From Lampris incognitus (lineage: Eukaryota; Chordata; Actinopteri; Lampriformes; Lampridae), in assembly GCF_029633865.1 (NCBI RefSeq), contig NC_079216.1, positions 24,936,136 to 25,000,135 of the forward strand: a stretch of 64,000 nt of DNA. Reading direction: 5' to 3'. The translations under genes and the position numbers were made by a program. Positions within the stretch are counted from its first letter, which is position 1; every line of letters begins with the position of its first letter. The notes below the pieces were generated by a model. The model did not search any database. It was not told the DNA's origin and worked only from the letters and a program-made list of their open reading frames with translations. Below are positions 12,004 to 22,712 of this stretch, one piece after another.

Positions 12004-12459
12004 GAACACTTGGACACCAGCATACTGAAGATAGAAGGCTTATAACTTATAACCTCTTCACCTACAAACATATGTTTGGTCTCTAATGAAAGAACCTCTT
12101 TGAGGTTGCTTACTCAATATTTTGATTATATGCATGTCATTGTGACATACAGTATCCTAATGACAGAAACACACTGAAGTCTCTTGACGAAGCATGCCTT
12201 ATAAGATAGGCTACATCGAGCTTCAACGGGCTGGCAGGCTGCTGCGGATCTTCACTGTTCTTTGCTATAGCGGGGGTCATTAAAATATCTATTTAGCTGT
12301 CTATCAATATAGCTGTCTGTCAATCTATCTATGTAATGTGTGTCACCAGCGACAATTTGACATGTAGCTATGCAGCCCACGGCGGTAAGGTGCCGCGAGA
12401 GGTACCGATCATCGGCGCCCTCTGTAACCGGAGAAGGGTGCTCATGCCCGGGTAGCCTA

Positions 12460-12925
12460 CGCCCTGAGCGCCGGTGTTGTGCCCAAATCCCACTCCCCGA
12501 CAGAATCTCACTCCCCTTCACATAAGCGGTTGTAGCTCCGGTTGTGGGGGTGATAGAGACATGAGTCCGGCACGTTTTTATACGCACGAGTCCCCTGAAC
12601 ACATAGAAACCAAACCTAAGTCGGTCGGAGCTTTATCGACCGAGTTATGGTCACTTTTCTGCACCTACCCCTAACCACCTAGCCTGGGTTGGCAAGACGC
12701 AAAATGGAGGCATTTGCCGGTGTGGGAGTAGGTGCGGAAAAGAAGCTATAGCTCGGCCGAGAAAGCGCCGATCGACTTGGGGTTGGTCTCTCCGTGTTCA
12801 GGAGACTCTGGCGTATATAGAAGTATATTGGCTCATGTCTTCAGCACCCCCACAGCCGTAGCTACAACCACTTCCGTGAGGGGGAGTAAGATTCTGGCGG
12901 AGAGTGAGATTTGGGCACCTTAGCT
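12460..12925. repeat. Imperfect foldback with mirrored TATA-like boxes
   Basis: The arms at about 12470-12690 and 12705-12925 are imperfect reverse complements of each other. Shared blocks include GCCCAAATC at the outer ends, GTTGTAGCT, CACCCCCAC on the mirrored strand, a TATA-like box (12576-12582 minus, 12814-12819 plus), GTGTTCAG and GCACCTAC near the centre. Read outward, each arm has the order conserved block, TATA-like box, then a conserved region of about 100 bases, which resembles a pair of divergent promoters or a foldback transposon. No coding sequence is convincing. The family was not recognised. Confidence 0.6.
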
Positions 12926-13009
12926 GAGTTAGCGAAGTTGAAAGCAACTTCCGGTCACGTGGCTTTGGTAGAGCGCAGGTAAACCTTCGGCTAAGCAACT
13001 CATCCCTTT

Positions 13010-13815
13010 CAAGGGCAGATCACTGCACAACTGCATGTGATGGCACATTTACCTCCATATGTGTCGGGGCTGTACCTTGATAGTCTCTCCATGGTCCTGT
13101 AAGTTCTTTCTAAATATTAATTATTGTTATAATTTAAAATATAATGTTGTCGCTTGAAATTGTGTATTACAATTATTGAAAAAGTCAAGTGGTCAATGAT
13201 TTGGAAATGATAGGCCTCTGCAAATGTGATGTTTCGTCCAGTTGTCAGATAATACTTCCGCCTTCTCTGAACTCGTCGACGCTGTTCATGCATTGTAGTC
13301 GTGTCATCCAATCCGTCTTCTTGGGATGGTTCATTGTTTCCACTTCCAAATAGTGTCTCTTGAAACCATTATAGTTACTTATCACCATTATAGTTACTGC
13401 GAAATTTGAAATTGACCAACAAAATTTACATTCTTTGCTTGGTCATATTGGCTCAGGCAACACTATTTGTTTTATTTGATCAGATCTACTACCGGTTACA
13501 AATAGTTTCCTCACCTTTGTTGACATATGAAGAGTGCAGGTATTGTGTAGAACACAATCCCTGTACTGACATATAGGCTTTACTAAATGATGTTTTTTGG
13601 GTCATTCTACCTATCTATCCCTTCGACATCTGTTTATGTGCAATGTACACTGACAGAATAAATATATAGCTTTTCAGATTCAATTGTTGCATTTTGTCCG
13701 CCTTCTCTTGATGGCACCAGTTACCATGTTGAAAAAATACCACCTATCCACAACAAACACACTATTCATAATAGCGAAAGCAAGGAGGAACTCAAAGTCC
13801 AATGTCTCATTTTCA
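13010..13815. other. Non-coding stretch beyond the companion-gene stop
   Basis: AT-rich sequence with no recognisable gene or repeat. It would hold the 3' UTR of the companion gene, which runs leftward from its stop at 13816. Confidence 0.3.
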
Positions 13816-15171
13816 TTAATTTATTCGAGTCATCTCGATGTTCTCTTTCGGCTGCCAGGAAGGGGGCCATTCCTCTCCACTGAAAACAAACAAAATAATA
13901 TCAATAATAATAATAATAACAACAGATAATATCAATGTGGTATCATTTGTGTGTTGTGCCAAATTCAGTACTGTCCTGCTTGTTTTGTAACTTAACAGGC
14001 TAATTCCCACTCTTGTTGGCACCACCACAGACTTGGTGGAACATCTTTGTACAGCCCTGAGTCTGAGTGTGATGTTTAAGTTGAGTGCTGCATTCCTTCC
14101 TCCTACTCTGATAAGTCCAGGTGATAACGGTTTCAAAAAAAAATACTGGGTACATACCATACTGGGCAGGGCTGCCAGTCCACAAAAATCTCTGCTTTGC
14201 CCTATTGAGGGGAGAGAGAAAAATAAAGAATGAGTTACCAATTGAGTAAGGAACATTGGTGCAACGTTGGTGTATGATTAATTATTTCCAGAATTGATAC
14301 AAAAAATGCTATGTCTATGCTTAAAAAGCCTAATAGTTTGCATTAACAATGCTACGTAGTGTCACAGCGAGGATAATATAATTGAAAGGTCTTGCATCTT
14401 ATCTTATGTCTTTCTAACCTTTCTCACTCTGGTAGTGTTCACACTCCAGATAGGGAAAACCTCCAGCCCACTGTGATAGGAGCACTCTGAAAAAAGCAAA
14501 AGCATACATTAGTAAAGCGTGGAGTTGTGATGACCAAATGGAGAGGTAAAATTACAAATGTCCAACAGCTTTCACATTTAGTCTGTTTGAACACTGGATG
14601 GCATTCAACATCACCATGGTATGTTTTGAGAGATGAGAACACCTCAATCATACCAGACTATGCAACAAACAACCACACACTGGTCCGCTTGTACTCCTGT
14701 GTGGTCTCTGGCCACTTCGAAGTGAAGTGCTGAAGCTTTTAGTGATTAATTAAGAAAGATTTCATTGAAAAATGAAGCGGTAGCTCGGCCAATGGGTGAA
14801 AGAGATGCCAAATGGTTTTGTTAACAGAATGTGGTCTTCTAGAATTTAAAGCCCCTGGCAACCCAGATCCACAATGTCCTTCTAATTACGTAATTGAGGG
14901 TCCTATGTACATAATAATAAGCATCTCGAAGTATTAGAAATTCGTTTAAATCCGAATCCGTAATATTGTCATTTTTTATTTTGTAATGTTTGTTTCAGTA
15001 GGGTTGAAATGGGCGGGGTTATGGTCACAGTTTATGGCGTCATAAATCCAACCAATCATGAACAAATTCACGACAGTTGTCCCACCCCCAACACTGTCTT
15101 GCTTGTTGCTTGAAAAACAGTGATGAGTCTGAGTCTTTCTAACCTTTTCTATCTATCTCCCGCTCCCCGTC

Positions 15172-15345
15172 ATGCCTCTCTGTGCTGTCCCCGGGTGCAC
15201 ATCTATCGGTGACAACGTGTCATTCTTTTATTCCCTAACTGGTGGAGAAACAGTGGACCACGTGTCTGGGGAGCCGCGGTGTTGTTGTCAGGAACAGCAG
15301 CCGCATATGCAGCGCACATTTCAACAACACATTTAGGCTACACGT
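15172..15345 (+). pseudogene. Broken THAP-domain fragment
   Basis: From the ATG at 15172 the frame reads MPLCAVPGC and NVSFFYSL, the start of a THAP zinc finger. The rest (a GRKG-like turn, then ICSAHF, the C-x2-H pair of the C2CH site) follows in a different frame, so a small indel near 15250 has broken it. The sequence then merges into a 26-bp tandem repeat. It lies in the large intron 5 of the companion gene but on the opposite strand. It is probably a relic of another transposon or a captured host exon. Confidence 0.55.
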
Positions 15346-15425
15346 TTTGACAACACATTTAGGCTACACGTTTTGACAACACATTTAGGCTATGCGTTTT
15401 GACAACACATTTAGGCTACACGATT
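15325..15425. repeat. 26-bp minisatellite, about four units
   Basis: Units containing CAACACATTTAGGCTA begin at 15325, 15351, 15377 and 15403, with one or two substitutions among them. The array starts where the THAP-like fragment ends, and its unit includes the last bases of that fragment, so it probably grew by tandem duplication there. Confidence 0.9.
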
Positions 15426-15499
15426 GGCAAAGCCGTTGTTCCTCAGCATTGCACTGTGCCTGGTGGTGGATCCACTTTTGTCTTTTTGAAAGGCAGTTT

Positions 15500-16735
15500 T
15501 TCGGTTTGGCGGATTATACAAACTTAGTGGCGGGTTCGTTACCCTCTTGGTGTAGGCTAGTTTATATACACATAACCTTTTAGACAATGTGATGTTGCTT
15601 TCTAGCAGATGGAAGCGAAGGGAGGCACCTCACGCAATACAGAATCAATGGAACGATAATACTGTTTTACCCTACGGTGGGAGCAGGACTTCAATGCGCT
15701 CTGTCTCTATAGGGCTGGACAACATGAAAAGTAGCTGCTGCCATTGTTGTACGTAACCATTGGAACAGGGAGCTGTCAATCAAAATGTAATCGGCCATGC
15801 CCACGCCCACCTAGTCTTGAGAAATTGTCTGAACAGCAAAATGAGACGTTTTTGAACTGGGTTTTCTAATAGTTCTGAATGTTTATTTTTACTCAGATTA
15901 TTGTGGATGCTTATTAAGACAACCAACCCTATTGAACGACAATGACCCCTTTCCCCAGCAGCCATTTTGACGTGTGATAGTAGGGTAGGTGTAACTGATT
16001 AACAATCACCCCTTTCTAATGTTTTTTCTTGAAATGACATACCCATAATACCTCATACTTTTAGGCTACAGTCATGATGTTGGGCTCATTTGAAAGGTGA
16101 CACTCTCAAGTCTTAGGATTCAGAATGATTGTATGAATTACCCTAAATAGAACAGGGCCATTTGTGTTTACCCTGGTATGACATGTTTAAATGGATACTA
16201 GGAAAAGGGTCTATAGGAATCAGCAGAATAAACTCATGTTGATTGCAACTAGGCAAACAGACTATACAGTAGGTGAGAGGTCAACGAAAAACGTAAGAGT
16301 TATGATCAAAGGCTGAAAAATCTGGTAATACCTTGAGCGATGATTATGCAGTAGACATAGTGAAAACCTAACATTTGTTGGCTTTTTAGCCTCCCTTGGC
16401 CTATAGACAACTGTGGGTGAGATTTTGTATTTACAGGAGATGCTTCAATATTTTTAAAATGGCACAAGCATTCAAATTTCAATCAGATTTGCAATTATTA
16501 GATGGCAACCTCTTCACTCTGAAACTACAGGCTCTATAAGGCATACGGACACAGATTTCCAAGACTTAATTTCTCACTTCGGTGTCCTAGGAAACTCATA
16601 ATTCTTCTATGGTACACTGAGATCAGTTCTTATGTCACTCCAGGTGCCCTGGGGATTGGCCTTGACTAGAGAATGTACATTTTCTCAGATTTCACAGAGA
16701 AATATCTACTCACAGTCTTAACATTCTGTACATAC
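15500..16735. other. Intron 5 of companion gene, nothing else recognised
   Basis: No domain or repeat family was recognised. The sequence is AT-rich with short open frames only. Confidence 0.3.
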
Positions 16736-17154
16736 CTGTCCTTTTCTCCCCCCTCCTTGAGGCTGAGGAGGATCTGGTGGAGATAGCTGTGGGTTTGAGA
16801 AAGATAAAGTGCTCTTAATATTTAATTTATCATATTAAACTGGTCATCACAGCTGGACGGTTCCTGTGAAGTTTAGCTGTGTACCCCATTAAACCAGCAT
16901 ACTCTTGGAAGCTCACATGCTTCACTCCTAATCAGCCTGGCCTCAGCCTGGCCTCTCTAGATTCCAGGTAAAATGAAGGCAAAGTGAGACAAATAATAAC
17001 TGTAGTGATCAGTGAGGTCTCCCAGTGAGTTTGTGACGACTGAATAAAAAAAAGAGATGATGAGGTTGTAAACAAAAACATCCTGTAGGTATTCATAGGC
17101 ATTATAGAAATGTCAACACTCTCTGGTACCTTCTTCTCCCGATTCAACAGGTTT

Positions 17155-17270
17155 TAGTGTATCCGTTGGTGTGGCGTGGACCATGGGATCCTCAAGTGCC
17201 TCCGTGGGTGTGGCGTGGACCATGGGATCCTCAAGTGCCTCCATGGGTGTGGCGTGGACCATGGGTTCCT
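17155..17270 (-). repeat. 39-bp coding tandem repeat in companion gene exon 4
   Basis: Three in-frame units encode PMVHATPxxxLE/K repeats. The unit length is a multiple of three, so copy-number changes keep the frame. The second and third units are nearly identical at the DNA level. Confidence 0.85.
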
Positions 17271-18814
17271 CCGGGTCTACAGCTGTCAGATTCAGGGTCA
17301 CAAGGTCTGATGTCTGTGAAAATCAGAATGAGTTTTATTGTTGCCACGTAGGCTTTCACCTAAGAGGAATTTACTTGGTCAATTAGTGCATTCAGAAAAT
17401 AATACATTGACGTGTCATAACAGTGAAAATTACAGCGATACAGTGCAAATGTATGTACAGTGATGTTTGGAATTCAATATATATGATAAATAGCGCTTAT
17501 ATAGCACTTTTATCCAAACCCAACCCTCCAATCATTGGACAACCTGCTCTACCTCCTGAGCCACAGCCACCCCCAAGGCTATATATACAATGCAAACAGA
17601 ATATCCAAACAGACCTCCTCAATTAAGCTATGTTCATCACTGCAACCAGGGACCCAGCCTGTGCAAAAAGAAGGTGAACAAGTATTCGTATTAGTAACAG
17701 AAAAATGATACATTATTTTTGAATTATGACTTCAAAATAAATTGATCTTACCTTCACAGACCATGTCATACATCCCCTCAAATTTTTTGACCATTGCTTG
17801 AGCATGATTGTGAGCCTGGAACGGGGAAGTAGGATCTCACAGTCAAAAAGCTTCTTTTTGCTTGGCTTGCCGAGGAGAAGAGTGGGTCTGTACCCCACAG
17901 CCTGGAGTTTCTCAAGCTGGAATGACATTAAGGATCCAGTATGAAGGTTAATATAGTCAATACAATATGCAATAGCAACACTCGAAGCCATTCTATGATA
18001 AGATGAATATCAGAATGGCTGTGCCGCGATCATAGGCACAATAGTCAAAACAAAACAAAAATGTAGCTGGACAGAGGGAAATGTAAATTGTATTATTGAA
18101 TTAATTGAATACCAGAAGGCCTTTTAGGCTACTTCTACTGTCAAGGTTGCAGGACATGTAGTAGCAGAACTACATCTAAAATATGATCATCCAAAATAAT
18201 CACTGACTATCAGCCCTTCTTTCAATAATATTTGTCTCTCTCATTGACAGCCACAACGCTGAGGCTGTGTATGTTTAGGTTGCAAGTCATTTATACTGCA
18301 ATAGCTCATACAAAGGTTCTAAAGGGCTGTGCAGATTTGGAAAATTATGAGAATGATGCAGTGTCCATCCTTTGTCAGATTAAGTTCAACTCAATGAAAT
18401 ATTTATCCAAATAACCTACATACCAACAACATGGCTTCATCCTTTAAGGATGCGGTATTGTGATTTTTCTGTAGGCGACTTAGCCAGTCCTCCCGCTTGG
18501 CATCAAAATTCTGTAGCTTTTTCTGCAGCCACTGCTTTTTAGGCTGGTCCCTCTTGCAGTGGCAACACACTTTTGCTGCACAAAACAAGACACCCTTGCA
18601 GAAAGTGCAAGTCTTTTTGTTGGAACCTTTTTTTGTGGGAACACTCATTTTTGACAGACCAACTAAGAGTGAGAGAACGAGAGAGGGAGGCAGACAGACA
18701 AACAGACAGATGGATAGACGGACACAGACAGACAGACAGGGTAGAGACGAACAGATGGACAGATGTTGGAAATACAAGAGTGTGAGAGAGGGACGGATAG
18801 ACAAAAGAGTGACA

Positions 18815-19671
18815 GAGAGATGGATGGATGGATGGATGGGTGGGCGGAAGGACAGACAGACAGAATGACAGAGGTTGGCTCTTAAAAGAGCCTTTGGGTT
18901 TAATAATATTGAGTGATCCAAGGGTGGGGCAAAAACAATGACTGACTGGAGCTGCAATGACAAGGAAAAGAGGGCTGAATACTATATTGCCACATACAGT
19001 AATACTCATCCAATGTTGTCTTTTTTTGGAGGTTAGAGAAACCCTCATCTTCTCCGACCGCTCGAGCTACAGTATACCGGTGATCCGAGTTGGCTAATGC
19101 AGCTATGAGCTAGCAACTCGTGGCGAAACATGGGCTCATGTCATGCTATTGCTATGTACAAGCTATAAGGACTGTTAGTCAACTAGGTTAGCAAGTCAGT
19201 TACACGAAATTGTTGTGTTAGCCGGAAAAAGTCATTTGTGAGGCTCTCCATTCTCCAAAAAATAGCAACCCCCTTCCCCACTTTGCAACGCATTAGCTCT
19301 GCGGACTATGCTAGCTAGCTAACATGCTTGCTAGCATGCTAGCTAGCTGACATTATTAGCGATCTAATTCCACTCTCATTAACTATTTGGACCAAACGTT
19401 TAGGCCATACTTTGACAAACAAATGAGTAACATGGCAGAAACGTGTGTATTGTAGCCAAAACGCTCTCAAACAGAACTGCACATGCTACTATATGCGTAA
19501 GATAAAGCCTGATGGACACGTCTTCAACTTACCAGAGTCGACGTCGCAATGAGCGCAGCGCCGTTGTGCGCATGGGACATTGAGATTGGCGCGCGAAGGT
19601 GTAGTTCCAATAACAACGTGTCCTTCCTCCGTTGTTCCCTTGGTCGCTCGATCCCTTCCTAAAGATACTGC

Positions 19672-19726
<55 letters not shown>

Positions 19727-20245
19727 AGTGCACGTTTTGTGTTGCCGTTCTAGAATGCAGTAGATGCGCGCACACAAGTCTATACGGTACCTTTTAACTA
19801 CTATGTAAAATGTGGGCTACCAGCAATTCAACCTGTGTTGCCACATACATGGCTGCTATGTTAACTTCGCCGAGGCAAATTAAATAAATAGACAGTTTAC
19901 GACATTAAGTAAGAATTCACAGTATATCAATAATACACAGACCGCCCGCTCGTCCCCACTATTCGCGAAATAACGTCATTCACGTACTGACGGCTACCAT
20001 TAACTACCGTTTCTCCGTAACGTTACTCGGTTGGACCAAATAAACGTAATCCATCCATCTATTTTATTTTATTTCCTCCAAATAAAACATGTGGTTGTTT
20101 CCACCGGAAAACTATAGCCAGACAACGTAAACCGGGAACCAGGAAGTCGACGCCCGTTAAATTGATACGTTCTTTTCGTATATAGTCACGAAATGTATTT
20201 GATTAAATTCGTATGTATTTAACGAAAACGTGTGAGACTCTGTTG
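18815..20245 (-). repeat. Right long terminal inverted repeat of the KDZ element
   Basis: This is the reverse complement of 1355-2750. It carries the same leader exon, donor (19533/19532), GCTAGC palindrome (19309-19350) and acceptor (18952/18951), here upstream of the companion-gene ATG at 18648. The intervening leader is rich in CTGT/CATC units. Confidence 0.9.
19671..19725. repeat. (ATT)n microsatellite in right inverted repeat
   Basis: About eighteen ATT units, an expanded counterpart of the tract at 1874-1900. Confidence 0.95.
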
Positions 20246-20524
20246 GTGTGTCACCATTTTTACCGCCTTCCGTTGTGGGGCGGAACGTACCTTAACTTCT
20301 ACGAGAACGTCGGACCTGTTTGAGTGACGGACCGGAAACCGGCGTGAGGTTGTGGCGTGAGATTACCATAGGAGTTGAGACGACGCCAAGATGGCTGCCG
20401 AGTAACTCGTGGTTGCCGAGCTCCCGCACAATAAACGATTTATCTGGTGAAAAACGAAGAAGTTGTCGTTCAAATAACTTAAACAACAACCGGAAGAACT
20501 TCTTCAACGACTGAAAGCAGCTTA

Positions 20525-21410
20525 ATGTCGAGTCGAGACAGGAAAAGATCGCAAAAGAGCAAAGTCCCCACGCCTGCGGTCCACTCGGGTAACATGCTGC
20601 TATCCTCATGTCATGATTACGCTCGCTCCGTAGAACCAGTAACGGTCACTATGGCAGAAGAAGAATTTCCTCCGCTACCTGTGACTCCATGCAAGTCCCC
20701 TACTGCAAAAAAGCTCTTTATGAGACTAAAGAGTCCACATCCCAAGATAACGCCGTCATCTCCATACTCTCCAAACTCATAAATGAGCGAGCCGACTCTA
20801 TTGAAAGGCTGGTGAGTGAAAATTCTTAAGAAAATCGACGAAAATACACTGACAATAGAAGGGATGAAAAAAACAATAGACTTTGCATGCAGTGAAGTAA
20901 AAGACACACAGAAGAAAGTGTCAAATGTTGAAGCTCGTCTTCAAGAGGAAGAGCGCAAAGCTGCCAGTCTTCAAACACGTGTGTGCGAGCTGGAGTCCTA
21001 CTCAAGACGGTGGAACCTGAAGCTTTATGACGTTGCTGAAAACTCAACCGAAAATGTGAAAGAAAAAGCTTTAGAGATTTGCCAGAATATCCTTCCAGAG
21101 GAAAAGAACAAGCTCTCAGATGTTATCGATGTTGCCCATGGTCTTGGAAAACCATCATAAAGCCGCTCCACTCCAAGAGCCATCATCATCCGATTCTCCC
21201 TGAGGTCCTACAGAGATGCTGTGTGGAAGTAAGCAAAAAAATCATTCTTTCCTGCGTCACAACAGGCTTCGTTTTGTTGAAGATCTATCTCAACTCGTCA
21301 GGGAGGCCAGGCTGAAGACGTGGCCCATGGTGCAGAAGGCACGAAGTGACGGGAAACCTGCATATTATGTAGGTGCACGAGCCTTCATCAATGGACAGGA
21401 AATTACCTGA
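20525..21410 (+). pseudogene. L1 ORF1 protein, frameshifted
   Basis: The start at 20525 gives a Ser/Pro-rich N-terminus with EEFPPLP. After a frame change near 20800 come a heptad-rich coiled coil (KKTIDFACSEVKD), the ELESYSRRWNLKLYDVAE motif that opens the L1 RRM-like domain and, after more frame changes near 21160-21240, the C-terminal domain (FVEDLSQLVREAR, AFINGQEIT, stop near 21410). L1 ORF1p binds RNA and chaperones the element's RNP. At least three frame breaks make this copy defective. Confidence 0.8.
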
Positions 21411-21955
21411 GGTAAACATGACTGATTTCAACTGAGCCTTTTTCATGGCTTGCAGGTCCAACAAAGCTCAGTCTCCTGACTCTCTAAACTGGTGTGCTGT
21501 TAGACTTTTCATCACAGGGAGAACTGAGCCTACTTGAACTCTCATTTATTTTACATTCTTTTCTTACAATATTTCTTACAATGTTTTATCCTACTGATTG
21601 TTTTATAGACAACAGCTTGAAAAACTTAGTGGTTTAAAATATGTAGGACACCCTTATTTTGCTCAATTTATATTATATTGTCACCTACTATGTTGACTGT
21701 TCCAAGTGCAACTAATGCTCAGCGTACCAGGTTATAACTACTTGTTCAGTACTATTTCGTAAGTTTTCATATCTTAAGTATTTCTTTGTCTATAGTTTCC
21801 TTAAACGCCAGGGGGTTAAGGAATGTTACAAAACGTAAAGCATTTTATTTTCGAAACAGTTTGATACAGATTTTTGTTTCTGTCAAGAATCTCACTCAAT
21901 TGCAAGTGATGTGAATTTTTGGAGAGCCCAATGGGGTAACGATTTATGGTTTTCT

Positions 21956-22712
21956 TGTGGTTACACCGCCCCGAGCTGCCTCCCCGGCACGTTCAAGCCA
22001 CTCCCCCAGCTCGGACGTGCCGGAAACATCCGAGCGCTCGGCTCGCGCTCTGAGGAGACGAGTGCTGCACTCCACCAGGTGTTTGCCATCATCCATCAGG
22101 CACACCTGCGGCATTCACGCAGCCCTCTACAAGAAGTCTCCGAGAACACCACTCCGTGCTTCGACATACTGAACCCTGCGGTAAAGCTCTGACAAGCCCT
22201 CCGGCGTTCCTTGCATTCTGTTAATTCCCCAGTGTCTTATCTTCGTGTCTCTGTTTCCTCCCAAGACTCTCCCTTCGCGACTTCCATGGCTCCCCCGTCC
22301 CCAGCGACCTTCACGTTTTTCCCCGGACCTCTCCTGCGATCTCCCCCCTTGTCCCTCTACCTGGACCCCTCCTTTCGGACTCGACTTCCCGGATCTCGGA
22401 CCCGGACTTCCTCGGACAACCCCTCTTGGATCACGGACTGGACTTTCTTGCCAGGTGCACGCACATTATTTCAACACCTCCTGGTCATTTACATACCGCA
22501 CCACACATAGGCTAAAAACACTCACACATAGTTATACACGCAAACCACGGGACACCACACATAGTTTATTCACACATCCCACTAACAGAACGTTTTTCGC
22601 ACCATACATTCCCCTCCCACAATAAAACCACCTTTTGGATTTTGAAGTCATCCTGTGTCTGTCTGCCTTGGGTTTCGCCACACGGGTCGGGTTCGGGTGC
22701 GCGAGCAAAACA
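21956..22712 (+). mobile_element. Solo LTR inserted in L1 ORF2
   Basis: The 757-bp insertion begins TGTGGTTACACC and ends GAGCAAAACA. It is flanked by an exact 5-bp duplication TTTCT (21951-21955 and 22713-22717), and joining the flanks restores the L1 reading frame. AATAAA lies at 22621 about 90 bases before the 3' end, as expected of an LTR in the plus orientation. There is no internal retroelement sequence, so it arose by LTR-LTR recombination. The ends and 5-bp duplication suit a Gypsy or retrovirus-like family, not identified further. Confidence 0.85.

Larger units (their letters stand above)
13816..18648 (-). pseudogene. KDZ-linked companion gene: zinc-knuckle plus chromodomain-like protein, 8 exons
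   Basis: The exons, in transcript order, are 18648-18424, 17916-17752, 17658-17615, 17313-17130, 16786-16736, 14486-14419, 14201-14158 and 13879-13816. All have GT-AG borders, and phases agree from exon 3 to the end. Exon 1 (75 codons) holds TCTFCKGVLFC and CCHCKRDQ, a C-x2-C...C...C-x2-C knuckle, then a Lys/Arg-rich helix. Exon 2 continues with LEKL, GYRP and CEILLPR. Exon 4 holds three 13-residue repeats (DPMVHATPTEALE). Exons 6-8 encode TRVRKGKAEIFVDWQPC, CGEEW and SWQPKENI, which look like the strands and W-x-P-x-x-N end of a chromodomain. The total of 845 bases is one short of 282 codons. A one-base loss in the T6 run at 17783-17788 would explain this. I recall similar uncharacterised fish proteins but know no assigned function. 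A role in targeting or regulating the transposase is inference. Confidence 0.72.
1355..20245. mobile_element. KDZ/Zisupton-like two-gene DNA transposon with long inverted repeats
   Basis: The element is bounded by inverted repeats of about 1.4 kb (1355-2750 and 18815-20245). It carries a KDZ-type transposase on the plus strand (2878-8573) and a companion gene on the minus strand (18648-13816), transcribed toward each other. KDZ (Kyakuja-Dileera-Zisupton) elements are cut-and-paste DNA transposons known from fungi and fish. The outermost similarity is CAACCGAGTCTCAC on the left against the complement of GTGAGACTCTGTTG on the right. I found no target-site duplication, so the exact tips are uncertain by about 10 bases. 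The interior also holds an L2 tail, simple repeats and a foldback, probably later insertions. Both genes carry single frame lesions, so this copy is probably non-autonomous. Confidence 0.8.

Noticed and set aside
11832-12071. Ser/His/Pro-rich frame
   Set aside because: Translation of the GGAT/CATC microsatellite.
12252-12602. 116-codon minus-strand frame over the foldback arm
   Set aside because: The matching frame in the other arm is not conserved as protein, and the inverted repeat explains the similarity.
18497-18868. Plus-strand open frame rich in Arg and Asp opposite companion exon 1
   Set aside because: It is a shadow of the minus-strand exon and of a CTGT/CATC simple repeat.
1355-20245. 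A bacterial-style composite or CRISPR-like explanation of the long repeats
   Set aside because: Spliced genes, LINEs and the vertebrate PHAF1 gene show a fish nuclear genome. There is no spacer-repeat array.
22245-22625. Pro/Ser-rich open frame of 126 codons
   Set aside because: It lies within the solo LTR, whose borders and 5-bp duplication explain the segment. No protein family is recognisable.
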